In this document: one piece after another, positions 1-4,896 of the stretch
Position numbering within the stretch: position 1 is the first letter of the stretch
Layout of the letters: each line of letters opens with the position of its first letter
NCBI GenBank assembly: GCA_945937975.1
Contig: CAMEUD010000008.1
Span: 1 to 22,013, forward strand
Direction: 5' to 3'
DNA from: an uncultured Clostridia bacterium
GTDB lineage: Bacteria; Bacillota; Clostridia; Christensenellales; UBA1242
DNA length: 22,013 nt
Translations under genes and position numbers: made by a program
Notes under the pieces: model-generated
What the model was told of the DNA's origin: nothing
Database searches by the model: none
The model's input: the letters and a program-made list of their open reading frames with translations, nothing else

Positions 1-389
1 CTTCACTCACTTCACTTGAAGGAGCACCACAAAAAGTTGGTAGGGATTTTGATTGTCGTATGTGTACTTCACTCGCATCACTTGAAGGTTCACCACAAGA
101 AGTAGGTGGGACTTTTAGTTGTATGAATTGTACTTCACTCACTTCACTTGAAGGTGCTCCACAAAAAGTAGGTAGATGTTTTAGTTGTACTGATTGTACT
201 TCACTCACTTCACTTGAAGGATCACCACAAGAAGTAGGTGGGGATTTTTGGTGTAGTAGGTGTACTTCACTAACCTCACTTGAAGGTGCACCACAAAAAG
301 TAGGTGGGGATTTTTATTGTAGTAATTGTCCTTCACTAACTTCACATGTGAAGGTGTTCCTAAAAAAAGGTAGAAAATTTATATATTAA
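1..389 (+). CDS. Leucine-rich-repeat protein, 3' end (partial)
   Basis: The reading frame is open from base 3 through the left edge, so the gene begins outside the window; the ATG at 60 lies inside a repeat and is not the start. About five and a half copies of a 22-residue repeat (66 bp) are visible, of the form SLTSLEGAPQKVGGDFxCxxCT, ending in TAA. This is the short leucine-rich repeat common in Bacteroidetes and their phages, often in surface or tail-associated proteins; no function can be assigned here. Two Cys recur near the end of most units (FxCxxC), which is unusual for plain LRRs. Repeats alternate between two forms, GAPQKVG and GSPQEVG. The last unit is scrambled by two compensating indels (near 343 and 367). 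A bidirectional hairpin terminator follows at once. Confidence 0.8.
   Translation, partial: SLTSLEGAPQKVGRDFDCRMCTSLASLEGSPQEVGGTFSCMNCTSLTSLEGAPQKVGRCFSCTDCTSLTSLEGSPQEVGGDFWCSRCTSLTSLEGAPQKVGGDFYCSNCPSLTSHVKVFLKKGRKFIY
3..389 (+). repeat. 66-bp tandem repeat coding for LRR units
   Basis: Consecutive units start near 3, 69, 135, 201, 267 and 333 and share the core TCACTTGAAGG followed by CCACAA. Units alternate between a CAAAAAGT and a CAAGAAGT version, which suggests the array grew by duplication of a two-unit block. The last unit is degenerate. Confidence 0.8.
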
Positions 390-390
390 T

Positions 391-424
391 AAAAAAGGAG
401 AGAATTAATTCTCTCCTTTTTTTT
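391..424. terminator. Bidirectional hairpin terminator
   Basis: The perfect palindrome AGGAGAGAATTAATTCTCTCCT is flanked by an A-run on the left and a T-run on the right. It sits just after the stop of the LRR gene and between convergent transcription units, so it can stop transcripts from both sides. Confidence 0.85.
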
Positions 425-499
425 ACATAATTGCAATTGAAACAATCTATTAAAATTTGAACAAAGTTTAACCTTTATTCATTATCAACTTACTTCATT

Positions 500-577
500 T
501 TAGGTTCATCATTAAATAACCATTAATAGTTGCATAGTCCACAATCATAAATTCTGTATGTCTACCATCATCTCGGT
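500..577 (-). pseudogene. Decayed tRNA-Leu relic
   Basis: On the minus strand, from 603 to about 560, the sequence matches the leader and 5' part of the intact tRNA-Leu at 4202-4286 with about 5 mismatches in 39 bases, including the shared AGATGATGG and TAGACAT blocks. Six bases of the D-arm (AATTGG) are missing. The anticodon arm is distorted and no GTTCGA T-loop or matching 3' acceptor strand is present. The 3' boundary is an estimate from the length of the intact gene. A class I-like promoter is still present upstream, so the relic may be transcribed. I read it as a dead paralogue; a divergent small RNA is possible. Confidence 0.6.
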
Positions 578-600
578 ATCATTTTAAAAAACTTACATAT

Positions 601-613
601 TAAGTGTAACAAA
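601..613 (-). promoter_or_regulatory. Class I promoter-like motif (variant)
   Basis: On the minus strand TTTGTTACACTTA is followed by ATATG, a variant of the repeated TTTGTTATATTTA motif. It lies directly after the T-run of the terminator at 617-680 and upstream of the tRNA-Leu relic, just as the copy at 4310 lies before the live tRNAs. Confidence 0.55.
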
Positions 614-616
614 AAA

Positions 617-680
617 AAATACAAAGTAACTGAATTGACCAATTTTTTTGGTTTACTACCCTATCAGTTACTTTGTATTT
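617..680 (-). terminator. Long-stem terminator of the 3D-domain gene
   Basis: The arms 617-633 and 664-680 are a perfect 17-bp inverted repeat (TACAAAGTAACTGA core). The 30-base loop holds a second small hairpin (ACCAA/TTGGT, 638-652). Read on the minus strand, the stem ends in nine T residues, as expected for a terminator of the gene at 707-1201. The T-run merges into a promoter-like motif. Confidence 0.7.
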
Positions 681-706
681 AATAATATTTAGATTTTTAG
701 AATATT

Positions 707-1201
707 CTATTTACCTTTTTTGATAATTTTGATAACAACATTACGACCATTTTTTATTTTAGAACCTCTTGGTACTAATATATCAACTGTACTTTTTACC
801 CAACCACCTGTTCTGTCTTCTACAGTAAATACACCATAACCTACAATTTCAATTTTTGAATGATATGGAATTTTTTTTAATAAGTCTGGAGATAATGCGA
901 CAATTTTTTCATGTCCTTTTGCACTATGACCAGTTGCTGTTTTATGACCAGTAGGATAATAGTATGTTAACCTCTTTACAACATATGTCTGATTTGACTT
1001 TTGTTGTTGAATAGTATTTGTTTCTATTTTTGTTTTAATTGTATCTGAAACTTTAACACTATCTTCTTCAATCATCATTTCATTATTATTTGTTACATCA
1101 CTAATAACTTTTTGATGACTATGAGCAAAGGTTGTACCTGTTGTATTTGTCAATATACAAAGAACTAAGCAAACCAATGCAGTTGCAATCTTTATTCTCA
1201 T
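707..1201 (-). CDS. Exported 3D (double-psi beta-barrel) domain protein
   Basis: The 164-residue product starts with a clear signal peptide (positive MRIK, then a hydrophobic stretch to about residue 25, then TTFAHS). A low-complexity linker of about 50 residues leads to a C-terminal domain (about 73-164) with the marks of the 3D/RlpA-like double-psi beta-barrel family: a YYPTG..TATG segment, LSPDLLKKIPYHSKIEI, GYGVFTVEDRTGG and DILV. Family members act on or bind peptidoglycan, so a role in host-wall degradation at entry or lysis is plausible, outside the inner membrane. It is the only gene here that clearly stops with TAG. It is downstream of an NlpC/P60 gene, separated by a terminator and a class I-like motif (1279), so it may have its own promoter. 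The acidic catalytic triad cannot be assigned by eye. Confidence 0.75.
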   Translation of the reverse strand: MRIKIATALVCLVLCILTNTTGTTFAHSHQKVISDVTNNNEMMIEEDSVKVSDTIKTKIETNTIQQQKSNQTYVVKRLTYYYPTGHKTATGHSAKGHEKIVALSPDLLKKIPYHSKIEIVGYGVFTVEDRTGGWVKSTVDILVPRGSKIKNGRNVVIKIIKKGK

Positions 1202-1278
1202 AAGCTATCATTATTTTATATGTTCTGTCACTATTTTAATGGGTAGTAATTTTCATCATCCTAAATATTACTTTATAT

Positions 1279-1290
1279 TAAAAATAACAA
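1279..1290 (-). promoter_or_regulatory. Degenerate class I promoter-like motif
   Basis: On the minus strand TTGTTATTTTTAATATA resembles TTTGTTATATTTAATATA. It starts immediately after the T-run of the NlpC/P60 terminator and lies about 78 bases before the start of the 3D-domain gene. Confidence 0.4.
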
Positions 1291-1295
1291 TAAAA

Positions 1296-1318
1296 AAGGT
1301 GGATATTATATCCACCTT
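1296..1318 (-). terminator. Terminator of the NlpC/P60 gene
   Basis: The palindrome AGGTGGATATTATATCCACCT is followed on the minus strand by TTTTTTATTG. It lies 38 bases past the stop of the gene at 1356-1841. Confidence 0.8.
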
Positions 1319-1355
1319 AACTATTCTCTATATTAAATAAATGCAAAGTCGCATT

Positions 1356-1841
1356 TTACACCAGTATTCGTCTTGCACCAATATATCTTATTTTATAATA
1401 TGTTTCGTACGAATAACTGATACGAACACCCTTGCTACATGAAGCGTGGATGAACTTGAACTGTCCATTTTCAAGTGTGTCAACAACAATACCGACATGT
1501 CTGACACCTTTTGATTTTTTTCCTTGAAAAAAGACCAAATCACCGGATTGTAACTCATTTTTTTTCACTTTTTCACCTTGTTTGTATTGGTCTTTAGCGG
1601 TGCGTGAAATTTTTATTCCATGTTTGTTATAAACATATTGTGTCAATCCAGAACAATCAAAACCATTTGGTGATGAATGACCATATCTGTATTTAACACC
1701 AATGTAGTTGGTGGCAGTATTGACAATTTGTTCACCAATGACTTTGTAATTAGATATTTGAATATCACTATTCATTACGGCACCTATATTAATAGGAATT
1801 ATAATTAATAATGTCAAATATCTCTTTAAAAATTTTACCAT
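1356..1841 (-). CDS. NlpC/P60-family cell-wall peptidase, exported
   Basis: This 161-residue protein has an N-terminal hydrophobic segment (residues 5-23) that can act as signal peptide or anchor, then an NlpC/P60 domain. The catalytic cysteine is in FDCSGL (C63), the first histidine in RHVGIV (H115) and the third polar residue in FIHAS (H132). The GVKYRYG and SGDLVFF blocks are also typical. Such enzymes cut the stem peptide of peptidoglycan, commonly between D-Glu and the third residue, so this is a likely lysis or entry enzyme. The export signal suggests action in the periplasm without needing a holin. The start is the first in-frame ATG, preceded by an A/T-rich leader. The long 5' region (1842-2066) starts with a class II motif. 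The gene pairs with the exported 3D protein just downstream. Confidence 0.88.
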   Translation of the reverse strand: MVKFLKRYLTLLIIIPINIGAVMNSDIQISNYKVIGEQIVNTATNYIGVKYRYGHSSPNGFDCSGLTQYVYNKHGIKISRTAKDQYKQGEKVKKNELQSGDLVFFQGKKSKGVRHVGIVVDTLENGQFKFIHASCSKGVRISYSYETYYKIRYIGARRILV

Positions 1842-2058
1842 AATTTAATTACCCTTTCCTTATTTTGTATCATCGATTCCAGATTGGAATCTTATATACC
1901 AAAGAACCAACCTAAGTCTGTCACACCAATAAGTATTTAGTAATCAATTAATTGCATTTTTCTGCAAATACACCTATTCACAAGGTCGGGTCTATGGTTT
2001 TGCAACTCACTTTCCTTTCTTTGTTTAGCAAGTTTTTTTGTAGAATAGTCAACTATAA
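1842..2058 (-). other. Long untranslated leader before the NlpC/P60 gene
   Basis: No gene is visible in these 217 bases. On the minus strand they would form the leader from the class II motif at 2059 to the start codon at 1841. Two perfect small hairpins occur: GATTCCA/TGGAATC at 1875-1891 and TTGCA/TGCAA at 1952-1967. I cannot fit a tRNA or a known riboswitch, and its role is unknown. Confidence 0.4.
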
Positions 2059-2066
2059 TATTTATG
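2059..2066 (-). promoter_or_regulatory. Class II (late-type) promoter-like motif
   Basis: CATAAATATTATAG on the minus strand matches the T4 late promoter pattern TATAAATA with one change. It lies just past the terminator hairpin and points to the NlpC/P60 gene about 218 bases downstream. It probably marks the original spacer between the tRNA operon and the lysis genes, before the mobile element entered. Confidence 0.5.
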
Positions 2067-2099
2067 AAAATTGGAGATGAAAAAATTCATCTCCAATTT
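2061..2099. repeat. 39-bp direct repeat, left copy (contains terminator hairpin)
   Basis: This copy is identical in direct orientation to 4077-4115. It contains the palindrome GGAGATGAA/TTCATCTCC with an AAAA loop; the loop has the same orientation in both copies, so this is a true direct repeat and not only the palindrome matching itself. It fits a large target duplication. On the minus strand it would also terminate transcripts leaving the element. Confidence 0.8.
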
Positions 2100-2100
2100 T

Positions 2101-2133
2101 CATAAAGGCAATGATATACTTGTTGACTATAAA
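2101..2133. repeat. 33-bp terminal inverted repeat, left
   Basis: It reads CATAAAGGCAATGATATA then CTTGTTGACTATAAA, and is the exact reverse complement of 4050-4082. Confidence 0.85.
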
Positions 2134-2255
2134 TAGTCTTAAAAGAAGGTCAGTAGTAGGTTAGCACCCATTAAGATATTCACATATCCTATATAGGTTA
2201 AGTTGAATAAAAATATTGGACTATACCTAACTATTGACCTATATTGTTTATTCTA
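2134..2255 (-). other. Possible right-end / guide-RNA-like region after the TnpB stub
   Basis: No gene is visible. On the minus strand these 122 bases follow the TnpB stub, where IS605-type elements carry the right end and the omega-RNA scaffold. Short foldable segments are present: GATAT/ATATC at 2175-2188 and the palindrome CCTATATAGG at 2188-2197, then GGGTGCTAACCTACTACTGA. I infer a possible relic of an IS right end; no scaffold consensus was compared. Confidence 0.3.
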
Positions 2256-2378
2256 TTATTTGCTTTGTTTCATAGCAAGCATTTGATTATAGACAAATCG
2301 GTAGCAACCCAAAATCTTATTCAGTTTGAGTTCTTGTTCCTTATTCGGATATAGCCTTATTTTAATTGCCATTAACAT
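2256..2378 (-). pseudogene. tnpB: TnpB (IS200/IS605 OrfB) N-terminal fragment
   Basis: The minus strand from 2378 encodes 40 residues, MLMAIKIRLYPNKEQELK followed by LNKILGCYRFVYNQMLAMKQ, then SK and a TAA stop. This is the helix-turn-helix start of TnpB-type nucleases (pattern IRLYPNKEQ...GCYRFVYNQML). Full TnpB is about 350-400 residues with a RuvC centre and zinc finger, all absent here, so it cannot be an active nuclease. The ATG lies five bases after the GIY-YIG stop, giving an operon-like junction. It is either a relic from a partly deleted insertion sequence or a retained small protein. The match is strong by eye over about 34 residues. Confidence 0.82.
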
Positions 2379-2384
2379 ATTACT

Positions 2385-3866
2385 TTAATCAATTTCTAAA
2401 ATTTGGACATTTTCATTAGTACCTTTATTTACTATAATTTGAAAAGTCTCTCCGTTTTGTATGACTTCAATTTCTAAAATTTGATTATAATCAATTCCTT
2501 CTAACTTACAAAAATTAATTAGATTTGATATTAAAATTTTGTGTTTGTCATTTATATTGACTTTTACATTAGTTTTTTTACCAATATAATTCTTTAATAC
2601 ATTAAGAATTCTCCTAATGCTTTTTCTATTATTATTTGAGAAAGTATCTCCACCACTTAACGGAAAATCTAAATTTTCTTTATAGAACTCAACTATCATA
2701 TTTTTTACTTTTGTATTTTTTATTCTCATCCAACCATAATCCTTTAACCAACCATTCCTAACGGCTGCTGTATAAGCACCTTTATTTTTTATCCTAAACT
2801 CTGACCCTGTATTATATTTTTTAGCTTCTCTCAATGTGACATCATATGTCCATTTTAATTTATAACTAATAGGTCGTTTAAACCATTTATATTGTTCAAT
2901 CCATCCATATTTTAAAGATTTAACATATGCTGTCCAATATTTTTTCATAAATTCGGTTTTGCTTTTGCATTCTTTTGCTAGTACAAAACATTTCTTTTTT
3001 GTGAAGATTATACCGTATAGTCCGCCAATACTACCAGTTTTTGCTATGTTTATAATATTTTTTCCTTGCTTTTTATAAAAATTAACCCAAAAACCTTCTC
3101 TTTTTTGCCCTTCTTTTAAGGTTAAATTATCTTCAATTATAATCATTTGTGGTATTTCAACATTATTTTCTTTTGAAAATTTATAAACCGAATCGTTTTC
3201 TTGTGTTCTATGTTGGTAATCCCTTGATTTAACATCTATTGTTCTTCCAATATATACTGCATTTAAATCATTAAAAAAATATCCATATACTAAATCTTCT
3301 TTGCCATTCACATAATCGTGTATTCTAGGTGTTAACCAGTTCATTTGTTCAAGCCACCCATATTTTTTTGAAGTATCATAATACTTTCTAGCTTTTAACG
3401 CGAAAACATGCCTTCTATCAAATTTTTTGGCTTCGTTTAAACATTCTTCATATGTAGGCTCATCACTTCTACGTTTTAAAAAATCATATTTTTTAATCCA
3501 CCCATTTTCACAAGACAAATTATATGCTCTTTTATTTGACTTTCTGAACTCGTTTATTGATTTATATTTTTTAGCCTCTTCTAAAACTGTTTCTTCCGTC
3601 CATTTCTTTTTTTTATTTTCTGGTCTTTTTAACCATACAAAATCATTTATCCATTTATTTCTTATAGAAGCATTATATGCTGTTTTATTATTTTTAGAAA
3701 ACTCTGAACGACTTTTATATTTCTTTGATTCTTCTAAACATTTTTCATATGTCCATTTTTGCATATTCAATTGTTTTATTAATCTCTTTATTTTCTTTCT
3801 TTTTTCATCTGTTCTTTTATGACAATGGTGCTTACAACAATAATGGCATACAACATCATCACCCAA
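2385..3866 (-). CDS. GIY-YIG homing endonuclease with flanking DNA-binding repeats
   Basis: The nuclease core is at residues 194-280: YGYFF (GIY position), VYIGRT (YIG, 205-207), R215 and H219, and catalytic-type E258 in REGFWVNF. Around it are five copies of a repeat of about 45 residues with the pattern WTYEECLxEAKKYKSRSEF...AYxxxxxxGWI..Y.WLKR: three before the core (38-181) and two after (about 291-381). A C-terminal part of about 110 residues is unassigned. Repeats of this sort occur in phage and virus homing endonucleases and probably bind DNA. The N-terminus has a small Cys/His cluster (CHYCCKHHCH). The start is uncertain: the frame opens after a TGA and the first candidate is TTG at 3866; the first in-frame ATG is residue 35, just before repeat 1. 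Leader hairpins are at 3898-3933. Confidence 0.85.
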   Translation of the reverse strand: MGDDVVCHYCCKHHCHKRTDEKRKKIKRLIKQLNMQKWTYEKCLEESKKYKSRSEFSKNNKTAYNASIRNKWINDFVWLKRPENKKKKWTEETVLEEAKKYKSINEFRKSNKRAYNLSCENGWIKKYDFLKRRSDEPTYEECLNEAKKFDRRHVFALKARKYYDTSKKYGWLEQMNWLTPRIHDYVNGKEDLVYGYFFNDLNAVYIGRTIDVKSRDYQHRTQENDSVYKFSKENNVEIPQMIIIEDNLTLKEGQKREGFWVNFYKKQGKNIINIAKTGSIGGLYGIIFTKKKCFVLAKECKSKTEFMKKYWTAYVKSLKYGWIEQYKWFKRPISYKLKWTYDVTLREAKKYNTGSEFRIKNKGAYTAAVRNGWLKDYGWMRIKNTKVKNMIVEFYKENLDFPLSGGDTFSNNNRKSIRRILNVLKNYIGKKTNVKVNINDKHKILISNLINFCKLEGIDYNQILEIEVIQNGETFQIIVNKGTNENVQILEID

Positions 3867-4049
3867 CGAGATTCAACAATTGCTTGTTGACACTTTGATT
3901 CGGTATTGAAATACATTGTAACCGAATACAATGAATTAAATTTACTGAAATTAATCATATTTCTAATATTTTTATCCAATGCAAAAGACACTAAAAATAT
4001 TAAAAAAAAAACAAAATTTTCAGCAAGAAAATCAGCATTTTATCTAATT
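3867..4049 (-). other. Leader of the endonuclease gene with competing hairpins
   Basis: This stretch holds two inverted repeats that share bases and cannot form together: CATTGTA/TACAATG (3914-3933) and ATTCGGT/ACCGAAT (3898-3927). They lie 30-70 bases before the TTG start. A 67-codon frame (3788-3991) crosses this region but overlaps the endonuclease frame and looks non-coding. Confidence 0.4.
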
Positions 4050-4082
4050 TTTATAGTCAACAAGTATATCATTGCCTTTATG
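4050..4082. repeat. 33-bp terminal inverted repeat, right
   Basis: It is the exact reverse complement of 2101-2133 and ends in GCCTTTATG, running into the terminator hairpin of the tRNA operon. Confidence 0.85.
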
Positions 4083-4115
4083 AAAATTGGAGATGAAAAA
4101 ATTCATCTCCAATTT
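4077..4115 (-). terminator. tRNA-operon terminator / 39-bp direct repeat, right copy
   Basis: On the minus strand the stem ATTGGAGATGAA/TTCATCTCCAAT (loop TTTT) is followed by TTTTC, four bases after the 3' end of tRNA-Arg. The same 39 bases recur at 2061-2099. Confidence 0.8.
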
Positions 4116-4118
4116 ATG

Positions 4119-4192
4119 TGATCCGATTGGGATTCGAACCCAAGACCCACAGCTTAGAAGGCTGTTGCTCTATCCAGCTGAGCTACCGAACC
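4119..4192 (-). tRNA. tRNA-Arg (anticodon UCU)
   Basis: The 74-base cloverleaf is complete. The anticodon stem is ACAGC/GCTGT with loop CTTCTAA, so the anticodon is UCU, reading AGA. The D-arm has TAGCTCAGCTGGATAGAG and the T-arm TTGGG/CCCAA with TTCGAAT. The acceptor stem GGTTCGG/TCGGATC contains three G-U pairs. CCA is not encoded. AGA is a favoured Arg codon in this AT-rich genome, so the tRNA would support phage translation. Confidence 0.95.
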
Positions 4193-4201
4193 AAGTTTTT
4201 G

Positions 4202-4286
4202 TACCAAGAATGGGACTCGAACCCACACGGCTGCAATAGCCAACAGATTTTAAGTCTGTCATGTCTACCAATTCCATCATCTTGGC
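4202..4286 (-). tRNA. tRNA-Leu (anticodon UAA)
   Basis: The 85-base tRNA has a long variable arm (GGCTATTGCAGCC). The anticodon stem is CAGA/TCTG with loop CTTAAAA, so the anticodon is UAA, reading UUA, a very common codon here. The T-arm is TGGG/CCCA with GTTCGAG. The acceptor stem is GCCAAGA/TCTTGGT and CCA is not encoded. It leads the tRNA operon behind a class I motif, and a decayed relative lies at 500-577. Confidence 0.95.
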
Positions 4287-4309
4287 ATCATTTTAATGAA
4301 CTCACATAT

Positions 4310-4322
4310 TAAATATAACAAA
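4310..4322 (-). promoter_or_regulatory. Class I promoter-like motif of the tRNA operon
   Basis: TTTGTTATATTTAATATG on the minus strand ends 19 bases before the first base of tRNA-Leu. As the tRNAs have no leader peptide, this location argues for a transcription signal and not a translation signal. Confidence 0.65.
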
Positions 4323-4365
4323 TATTTTTTTAATTGTGATATAAAATGAAAAAAAAACTTTCGGT

Positions 4366-4378
4366 TAAGTATAACAAA
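4366..4378 (-). promoter_or_regulatory. Second class I promoter-like motif, tandem
   Basis: TTTGTTATACTTA on the minus strand lies two bases after the stop codon at 4381, 44 bases upstream of the first tRNA motif. Together they form a tandem pair before the tRNA operon. Confidence 0.5.
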
Positions 4379-4380
4379 GA

Positions 4381-4815
4381 TTAAAAACTTATATATTTTT
4401 TTAATTGATAAAGGAATTCATCAAGATGTGTACCATCAATATCAATTCCATATCTACTACTCCAACTAGGTAATGTTTTATATAAAATATCATTTAAATC
4501 ATGATATACACTTTCAACTTCTGATTCAAATTCTTTTGTATCATCAAGTTCTGATACACTTGTTTTAACATCTAAATCCGCACCTATAAAATTATCTTCT
4601 ATAAATTTTCTGAAACCACCTTTTTCAACATCCCAATAAATTACATAACCAAAAGGAGGGATTCTAGATGAACCAGCTGATTTATAACTAATCAAAGAAG
4701 ATTTTAATGTACCTTTTGCTGTTCTTACGGAACCATCTTTTTTATAGTATTGGAAAGTAACAATACCTTTTTTTAACAATTCTTTAAATTCTTTAATTGT
4801 AATACTTTTAATCAT
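4381..4815 (-). CDS. WYL_2/DUF2693-like small beta-barrel protein
   Basis: Residues about 17-72 of this 144-residue protein match the pattern of the phage WYL_2 (DUF2693) family: a TFQYYKKDGSVRTAKGTL block, then PPFGYVIYWDVEKGGFRKF. The fold is an SH3/Sm-like barrel in that family and its role in phages is not established. The remaining half is acidic and helical with no recognised motif. A class II motif lies 21 bases before the ATG, so it may be expressed late, unlike LigA upstream. There is no terminator between LigA and this gene. Confidence 0.6.
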   Translation of the reverse strand: MIKSITIKEFKELLKKGIVTFQYYKKDGSVRTAKGTLKSSLISYKSAGSSRIPPFGYVIYWDVEKGGFRKFIEDNFIGADLDVKTSVSELDDTKEFESEVESVYHDLNDILYKTLPSWSSRYGIDIDGTHLDEFLYQLKKYISF

Positions 4816-4836
4816 ACTATATATTAAATTATATGA

Positions 4837-4844
4837 TATTTATG
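4837..4844 (-). promoter_or_regulatory. Class II (late-type) promoter-like motif
   Basis: GTCATAAATATCATATAAT on the minus strand has CATAAATA 21 bases before the ATG at 4815, the same spacing as at 21003 and 21071. Confidence 0.55.
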
Positions 4845-4896
4845 ACTACTTAAATTATTTGTGTTATAAATTGTTTTTTGAATATCCTTTTTTAGT

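Larger units (their letters stand above)
2100..4076 (-). mobile_element. Putative homing/transposon hybrid element, about 2 kb
   Basis: The segment is bounded by a 33-bp perfect inverted repeat (2101-2133 and 4050-4082) and lies between 39-bp direct copies of the tRNA-operon terminator hairpin (2061-2099 and 4077-4115). Inside are a GIY-YIG endonuclease gene and, five bases after its stop, a 40-codon stub of an IS605-family TnpB. The arrangement separates the tRNA operon from the promoter of the NlpC/P60 gene, as expected for an insertion between them. The class is unclear: GIY-YIG homing elements usually lack terminal inverted repeats, and IS200/IS605 elements have subterminal hairpins and make no target duplication. 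The boundaries and repeats are seen directly; mobility is inferred. Confidence 0.6.

Noticed and set aside
1..389. CRISPR array
   Set aside because: The regular 66-bp repeats are coding (LRR), with no short constant repeats separated by unique spacers; no cas genes are present.
1860..2040. Additional tRNA or riboswitch in the long leader
   Set aside because: Hairpins do not form a cloverleaf, there is no GTTCRA T-loop, and no known riboswitch core was recognised.
3427..3822. 131-codon frame on the plus strand
   Set aside because: It is antisense to the repeat region of the GIY-YIG gene and rich in F, S and L, typical of an AT-rich shadow.
3788..3991. 67-codon frame on the minus strand upstream of the endonuclease
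   Set aside because: It overlaps the endonuclease start in another register, its sequence looks random, and the leader hairpins explain the DNA better. A role as a leader peptide cannot be fully excluded.
2100..4076. Group I intron carrying a homing endonuclease
   Set aside because: The segment lies between a tRNA operon and a leader and does not interrupt a gene; no split exon pair is seen.
4118..4312. Open frame of 64 codons on the plus strand
   Set aside because: It lies exactly across the two tRNA genes on the opposite strand and is a by-product of them.
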